This document shows, in pieces, positions 41,626 through 46,894 of a stretch of DNA of 46,894 nt (positions within the stretch are counted from its first letter, which is position 1; each line of letters begins with the position of its first letter). The notes below the pieces were generated by a model that ran no database searches, was not told the DNA's origin, and saw only the letters and a list, made by a program, of their open reading frames with translations. Origin of the DNA: UBA1181 sp045617845 (GTDB taxonomy: Bacteria; Bacteroidota; Bacteroidia; Bacteroidales; Paludibacteraceae). The stretch covers positions 1 to 46,894 of the forward strand of contig JAZLJL010000013.1 in NCBI GenBank assembly GCA_045617845.1, given 5' to 3'. Both the position numbers and the translations under genes were made by a program.

Positions 41626-44600
41626 ATGCATATGATAAAGTATACTAGTTTTAAAAGAAAGGCAATAGGAATTCTCTTGCTACTCTTGGCAAGTTCTTTC
41701 CAATCTCTATTCGCGGACGGATCGAAGGATTTGTATCCTGAGGATTATTTCTCGAAAAGAGGATTAACCAAAAATGACTTAAACAAGTTTAGAGCTCCTA
41801 TTATTGCAAGTTCAAAAATCCAGAGTTCAATTGGAGGTTGTCCCTTCCCTACTGACGGAACGATGAAGGTGTACGCAAAACCTGGAGAAAAGATCTATGT
41901 CGCTTCCAGTATGTTTTCCACAAACAGAGATGGGGCTAAGATAGAATACCGTGCACCAGACGGCACATCCGGGCATTTCACACAGAATGGCACTAAAGGT
42001 TTGATATCGAATCGTACGCAAGAATTAGCAGGTCCGAAATTGCCCAATGGCACTCCTTCGAATGGATATGATGCATGTGTTATTTCCGTAAACGCAGGGC
42101 AAGAAGGTGTCTGGGAAATCGATTTCAATGCCAACTCCGCAAACCCCGATTACAATAACACCACAATAGCATATGTTGAAGATGGTTGGACAGAAGGAAC
42201 AGACTGCTTAATCAATGCCTACGATATATCCGTCCTAAACAAGGAGGGAACCGCTTTTATTCCAGGTCGTGTATATTTAAATGTGTTAAATATATATTTT
42301 ACATCATCATCGAAAAAAGGTTATGTGGAAGAATGGTATTCCCAATTTTATGTGTTAACTAATACTGGCTATCTATACGTAGTAGATGCCAATGGTCAAA
42401 ATCCTTGTAAAGGAACTTTCTTTGCGAATAACAAGGGAATTAAAAAAAATTACGAAGGGTTCGTTCAATCTTCGACCGACATTAAATATGCCAAAGGAGG
42501 AGAGCCCTCTTATCAAAGTATTTCATGGTACGAAAACACACAAGATGCAAGCAAATCAGACCCATTAGTTAGAGACAAGACAATACCTATTTACGACCCA
42601 CGTGTTCCAGATAACGTGATTCAAAAAGAGGATGCGGATGGTAATTTAGTCGATTATTATGAAGATGCGACACACAAACTATTCTTCTGCAAACCAGCGG
42701 CTGACATGCCGAATTTCGCACCTTGTGTATATGGAGGCCAAGTGGTAAAAACATGGTTGATTTCAAAGGATAACGCCAAAGATGCTCCTCAATTATCTAA
42801 ATTATGTATCGCAGGTAAAGAGAGTCACCTTCCTTGCGTGTTAGGTCCGGAAGGAGTTGAAATCTATTTCGAATCCAATTGTGCGGGTGATTATCAAATC
42901 GACATGGATTTCGGAACAGGCTATACGAAAAGAACTTTCGAAGGAACTTGTATAGAAGGCGCAAATTCAATAGACTGGGATGGAAATGATGGAAATGGCA
43001 AGCTCGTGCAAGACGCCTCCATCTCCTTGTCAGGAAAATTGAAGTCAGCAGAAATTCACTTCCCGTTTGTCGATTTGGACAACAACAAACACGGACTTAT
43101 TCTAAACCAGTTGGATGCGGCATGGGAAAATATTTCCCGCAACATTATTTATTGGGATGACTCGAACTTAAAGTCATCCCGTCCGGAAGTCAAGGGCGAC
43201 GGAGCATGGACATCCGGAGATGAGGGGGAAGCGAGTCCCGCTCATATATTCTATTATGATTATACAGGACCCACAAGCGGACAAGGAACCGACGCAGGAG
43301 ACTCCCGCGGTAACAATTCCATCATCGACACATGGACCTATGCGCAAGGAACCGCATTGGGTACACAAAACCAGGCGGTCCGTACCAACTTCATCGATTT
43401 GAAGATCGACACGATCACTTGCGACAAAAAGACTGCACGTATCGGAGAACACATCACCTATACGTTACGGGTAGAAAACCTGTATCACGAAAGTTATCCT
43501 TTCAAGGGTTCCAATGTGACTTGCGACTTGGATGCGGATAGTGCTTCCGTCGGTGTTTGGTTCCCGCAAGGAGGCTTCTACACCGATAGTGTCTATTTGG
43601 TCGAATCAAACGACCCTACTTGTACAGTAGTACAACAGCCTTCTGGTGAGGAGTATGGATTAGGTTTCATCAACATCAAAAACGGCAAGTACGCCATCAT
43701 CAAGGTTGAAGGATATGCGGGTTCCAAGTTGGCACACAAGGAAATTTTAGCTAAAGGTTTCATCATGCGTCCGGGCGACTACTTCGAGGTCGACGCCAAC
43801 AACATCAACGACGACGGTATGCCACTCTTGCCTGCCGACACCGTAAGCGGAGGTGCGAAAGGTGAATATGACGGCATCGCAAACAACAACTTGAAAGATG
43901 CGCCAGACGTTATCTTCTTCTTGAATTCAGCTCCGATTGGTGTATCCGACACCTTGAAATTCAGCGCATGCGCCAATACGAGCGGAAACCTTTTGACCAA
44001 CGATTCGGATATCGACGACGACGTTTTGTCGATCACCGGATTCTACCTCAACGGGGGAGAGTTGCAAAGCGCAGGAAGTTCCTTAATAATTAAGGACAAC
44101 AATAATAATTCTCTTGGAACTATTACGATTAACACAGATGGTACATATTCGTTTGTGGGAACAAACAAATATGGCACTCTACCTATCGTTAATTATATTG
44201 TTTCCGATGGATTCGAAGGTGTTTCCAAATATTCTAGTTTGGATTTAATTCCAGGAATTGACACCGCCCAAATTGCAATCACGGTAAAAAAGAATTCATT
44301 GCCTGTCGCATCCCCTTCTTCGGCTACTATTCAATCAGGGGAAAAGGTAGAAGTGCCTATTTCCTTCGTGGATGCGGATGGTGATGCGTTGAATATTTCA
44401 CTAACGGGTTCAGATGCATCTTATTTCACAGTTGAAAATGGGAAAGTATTTTATACTGGCGGTTCTTCAACGGATGAAACAACCTATGAGATTGTAGCTT
44501 CTATTTCCGATGGATGTAATGATCCTGTTATCGAAACACTTTCTATAACAGTCAAACCAGACCACGCTCCTGAGGTAAATGACGGAACTATTTGCATAAA

Positions 44601-46894
44601 AGTAAAAAAAGGAAGCACCACTAAAGTTTTATTGCCTGTCGCTATTGATGATATTGACGGAGATGTTGTTAAGGTAACATTGGCGAATCAGCAATTATCT
44701 GGTACCACAGTTACTTATTTTTCCATTAGCGACGGAAACTTGTATTTTAAGCCTAAAAATGAAAAGAATGGTACTAATAGTACAGGAATAAAAAATTACA
44801 CAGTGACTTTGAATGTGGAATCTAACGGAAATACAACTTCCAAAACAATTACAGTCTCTGTCAATGTGACATCTTCACAAAACAGTAGCGCACCTACTTT
44901 CACAGTTACAGCAAAAGCAACCAACGTTTATGGTACTAAATTAAGTGATATATATACAACTAATTCAGCAGTAGACACAGAAGATGTGTATATTAAAGAC
45001 AAAGACTTGAAATGTTACCACAATACGGACATTTTACCTGTCGGTAATTACACGTTGAATTTCACATATGCGCACAATGATTGTGAAAAATATTATTTGG
45101 GAACAACTCAATCGGTATCTTTCTCTATAACACCTCTTCCTGTCACATTAACCTCTGGAAGTGATTCGAAAGAATACGACGGAGAACCTTTGGAGAAGAA
45201 AGAGGTAACAGCAAATAAAGCATTGGTGGGAGACGATGAATTTATCTATAACAACTTCGCCTCTCCAACAGAAGTGGGTGTAACGGACAATACCTTCACC
45301 GTTTCTGCAGCAGGTGCCACTGATTTAGCTAATTATGCCATCACACCTGAGTATGGTAAATTAACAATCACCGCTGCTCCATTAGATGAAACAGATTTCG
45401 AAATCGACGCAAGCGGGAAAGTCGTGACATACGACCAGGGAAAGCATACAGTAGAGTTTACGACTGACTTGACATCGGATGATTATACAGTTTACTACTA
45501 TATTGATGGTGCTTGGAGTGTGGAAGGTCCTGACAGCGTCGGAACCTATCCGATAAAGATTTCCATCAACAACAACAACTACAGTGGTGAAAACATCACC
45601 GACGAAGACTGGACTATCACTATCGAGCCTAAAGAGGTTGGTTTGAACTGGAATCCGAATCCTTATACTTTCGAATACGACGGAGAGGTCAAGGAGCTTA
45701 TCCTCTCCCTCGACGGAGTCTACACGGGAGACGTATGTATTCCGACAATAACTGGCAATAGCGCCACCGACGCAGACAGCTACACCGCGAACGTGACCGC
45801 CTTGAGCAACAACAACTATAAATTGCCGGCTACCACTTCCCAAGTGTGGTCTATTACGCCAAAGAGCATCATCGTTCCAGTTGACCCTGAGCATCCTCAA
45901 CCAAACGAGTATGTCATCAACTTGAACGCTGGTGAGACTTACACTTACGATGGTACCGCTAAGACTCCTGCCGTTGAGATTCTACTCAACGGAAAGGAAA
46001 TCTCCGCTAATGAATACAATGTCGTTTATGAGGATAATGTTAACGCTAGCGACACCGCTAAGATCATCATCACCGATAAAGAGAAAGGTAACTACACGTT
46101 GAAAGACACAACGGTATTGTTCTCCATCCAAAAGAGAGCTTTGACCCTCACTTGGAGCGAAACGACCGAGTTCACTTATGACGGAACACAAAAGAGCGTT
46201 TCCGCTACGTTGAACAATGTAATCAACAACGAATGTACGTTGAAATTGACCGGCGATACCGCAACGAACGCAAATAGCTACACGGCTACCGCTTCTATCG
46301 AGGGCGCTACCACCAACTACACGTTGCCTAGCAATTTGAGCCTGAACTGGAGCATCTCCGCTGAAAAGATTTCTCCGGCTGATGATCCTGAGCATCCTAA
46401 TACAAACGAGTATGTCATCAACTTGAACGCTGGTGAGACTTACACTTACGATGGTACGGCTAAGACTCCTGCCGTTGAGATCCTATTGAACGGAAAGGTA
46501 ATCTCAGTTGATGAATACAACGCAGTATATGCGGACAATGTTAACGCTAGCGACACCGCTAAGATCATCATCACCGACAAACCGAACGGCAACTACACGT
46601 TGCAAGACACGATCGTATTGTTCACTATCCAAAAGAGAGCCTTGACCCTCACTTGGAGCGAAACGACCGAGTTCACTTATGACGGAACACAGAAGAGCGT
46701 TTCCGCTACGTTGAACAATGTAATCAACAACGAATGTACGTTGAAGTTGACTGGCGACACCGCGACGAACGCAAATAGCTACACGGCTACCGCTTCTATC
46801 GAGGGCGCTACCACCAACTACACGTTGCCTAGCAATTTGAGCCTGAACTGGAGCATCTCCGCTGAAAAGATTTCTCCGGCTGATGATCCTGAGC
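41626..46894 (+). CDS. Giant secreted repeat protein, 5' part (runs off the window)
   Basis: An open frame without stops runs from the ATG at 41626 (an ATG at 41632 is also possible) to the window edge, at least 1756 residues. A signal peptide is visible (hydrophobic residues about 14-27, ending LFADG). The N-terminal 750 residues are a beta-rich unknown region. A cadherin-like segment (ANTSGNLLTNDSDIDDDVLSI) starts near 780 and two further cadherin/Ig-like domains follow (FVDADGDALNISL; AIDDIDGDVVKVTL). From about 1165 onward come MBG/YDG-type Ig-like modules, marked by EYDGEPLEK, FEYDGEVKE, TYDGTAKTP and TYDGTQKSV. From about 1421 a 167-residue unit is repeated in tandem. It resembles Bacteroidota adhesin-like or filament surface proteins. 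A T9SS sorting domain would be expected beyond the edge. Confidence 0.85.
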   Translation, partial: MHMIKYTSFKRKAIGILLLLLASSFQSLFADGSKDLYPEDYFSKRGLTKNDLNKFRAPIIASSKIQSSIGGCPFPTDGTMKVYAKPGEKIYVASSMFSTNRDGAKIEYRAPDGTSGHFTQNGTKGLISNRTQELAGPKLPNGTPSNGYDACVISVNAGQEGVWEIDFNANSANPDYNNTTIAYVEDGWTEGTDCLINAYDISVLNKEGTAFIPGRVYLNVLNIYFTSSSKKGYVEEWYSQFYVLTNTGYLYVVDANGQNPCKGTFFANNKGIKKNYEGFVQSSTDIKYAKGGEPSYQSISWYENTQDASKSDPLVRDKTIPIYDPRVPDNVIQKEDADGNLVDYYEDATHKLFFCKPAADMPNFAPCVYGGQVVKTWLISKDNAKDAPQLSKLCIAGKESHLPCVLGPEGVEIYFESNCAGDYQIDMDFGTGYTKRTFEGTCIEGANSIDWDGNDGNGKLVQDASISLSGKLKSAEIHFPFVDLDNNKHGLILNQLDAAWENISRNIIYWDDSNLKSSRPEVKGDGAWTSGDEGEASPAHIFYYDYTGPTSGQGTDAGDSRGNNSIIDTWTYAQGTALGTQNQAVRTNFIDLKIDTITCDKKTARIGEHITYTLRVENLYHESYPFKGSNVTCDLDADSASVGVWFPQGGFYTDSVYLVESNDPTCTVVQQPSGEEYGLGFINIKNGKYAIIKVEGYAGSKLAHKEILAKGFIMRPGDYFEVDANNINDDGMPLLPADTVSGGAKGEYDGIANNNLKDAPDVIFFLNSAPIGVSDTLKFSACANTSGNLLTNDSDIDDDVLSITGFYLNGGELQSAGSSLIIKDNNNNSLGTITINTDGTYSFVGTNKYGTLPIVNYIVSDGFEGVSKYSSLDLIPGIDTAQIAITVKKNSLPVASPSSATIQSGEKVEVPISFVDADGDALNISLTGSDASYFTVENGKVFYTGGSSTDETTYEIVASISDGCNDPVIETLSITVKPDHAPEVNDGTICIKVKKGSTTKVLLPVAIDDIDGDVVKVTLANQQLSGTTVTYFSISDGNLYFKPKNEKNGTNSTGIKNYTVTLNVESNGNTTSKTITVSVNVTSSQNSSAPTFTVTAKATNVYGTKLSDIYTTNSAVDTEDVYIKDKDLKCYHNTDILPVGNYTLNFTYAHNDCEKYYLGTTQSVSFSITPLPVTLTSGSDSKEYDGEPLEKKEVTANKALVGDDEFIYNNFASPTEVGVTDNTFTVSAAGATDLANYAITPEYGKLTITAAPLDETDFEIDASGKVVTYDQGKHTVEFTTDLTSDDYTVYYYIDGAWSVEGPDSVGTYPIKISINNNNYSGENITDEDWTITIEPKEVGLNWNPNPYTFEYDGEVKELILSLDGVYTGDVCIPTITGNSATDADSYTANVTALSNNNYKLPATTSQVWSITPKSIIVPVDPEHPQPNEYVINLNAGETYTYDGTAKTPAVEILLNGKEISANEYNVVYEDNVNASDTAKIIITDKEKGNYTLKDTTVLFSIQKRALTLTWSETTEFTYDGTQKSVSATLNNVINNECTLKLTGDTATNANSYTATASIEGATTNYTLPSNLSLNWSISAEKISPADDPEHPNTNEYVINLNAGETYTYDGTAKTPAVEILLNGKVISVDEYNAVYADNVNASDTAKIIITDKPNGNYTLQDTIVLFTIQKRALTLTWSETTEFTYDGTQKSVSATLNNVINNECTLKLTGDTATNANSYTATASIEGATTNYTLPSNLSLNWSISAEKISPADDPE
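45886..46894 (+). repeat. 501-bp in-frame tandem repeat in the giant gene
   Basis: Two copies of a 501-base unit (167 codons) lie in tandem (about 45886-46386 and 46387-46887), and the first bases of a third are cut by the window edge. Each unit starts with the linker DPEHP and holds two YDG-type Ig-like modules. Copies differ mainly in the first module; the second module differs only at synonymous positions. Confidence 0.9.

Noticed and set aside
45382..46395. Minus-strand open frames inside the giant repeat gene
   Set aside because: They are shadows of an uninterrupted plus-strand frame from 41626 to the edge with clear Ig-like repeats.
45886..46894. Tandem repeats considered as CRISPR or integron cassettes
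   Set aside because: The period is 501 bases, in frame, and coding; there are no short repeats with unique spacers and no cas or integrase genes.

Overview
The window reads as a chromosomal segment of a member of the Bacteroidota, most probably order Bacteroidales. The evidence is a PorU C-terminal-signal peptidase and a PorP/SprF protein of the type IX secretion system (T9SS), several secreted proteins with a T9SS C-terminal sorting domain (CTD), -7 promoter boxes of the form TAnnTTTG in place of a sigma70 -10 box, starts without obvious Shine-Dalgarno sequences, an archaeal/eukaryote-like prolyl-tRNA synthetase, and Bacteroidota-specific families such as DUF4403 and DUF4199. No phage, plasmid, transposase or CRISPR genes were seen. 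Genus cannot be assigned from the sequence alone.

Layout. 1-141: one copy of a short palindromic (MITE-like) repeat. 207-6703 (+): tatD, an FAH-family hydrolase, porU, a Crp/Fnr regulator and tyrA. 7030-9532 (-): an energy-transducing exbB / membrane protein / exbD / exbD cluster, preceded by tRNA-Ser(GGA). 9742-15585 (-): an HD phosphohydrolase, transketolase, and the ribosomal run rplM-rpsI-rpsB-tsf. 15833-19780 (-): a six-gene unit of DUF4199, glycosyltransferase 2, a one-TM protein, a nitroreductase, a lipoprotein and a membrane-associated protein. 19889-20068 (+): SRP RNA followed after one base by tRNA-Thr(TGT). 20207-24400 (-): a small membrane protein, a T9SS-sorted GH44 glycanase and recQ. 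24500-25969 (+): DUF4403. 26105-30553 (-): a T9SS-sorted secreted protein, an orphan membrane-anchored protein, a second complete MITE-like repeat and recJ. 30772-32541 (+): a ClC channel with CBS domains.

32685-36362 (+) is the most unusual part: five tandem paralogous small lipoproteins. Each has its own TAnnTTTG promoter and its own hairpin terminator, an almost invariant signal peptide and Asp-rich start, and strongly divergent mature domains. The intergenic-plus-leader DNA of the last units is far better conserved than the coding bodies, which suggests an expanding, diversifying family of surface lipoproteins.

36409-39478 (-) is a translationally coupled trio (beta-barrel-like protein, OmpA-family protein, PorP/SprF) followed upstream by proS. 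41093-41476 (-) is a decayed CTD remnant beside a third, partial end of the MITE-like repeat. 41626 to the right edge (+) is the start of a giant secreted protein (at least 1756 residues) with cadherin-like and YDG/MBG-type Ig-like repeats. It ends in an almost perfect 501-bp tandem repeat that runs off the window.

Taken together the window mixes housekeeping genes with cell-surface machinery: PorU and PorP/SprF can process and deliver the CTD-bearing cargo encoded nearby, ExbB/ExbD can energise outer-membrane processes, and the lipoprotein array and giant repeat protein are candidate surface-exposed, fast-evolving determinants.
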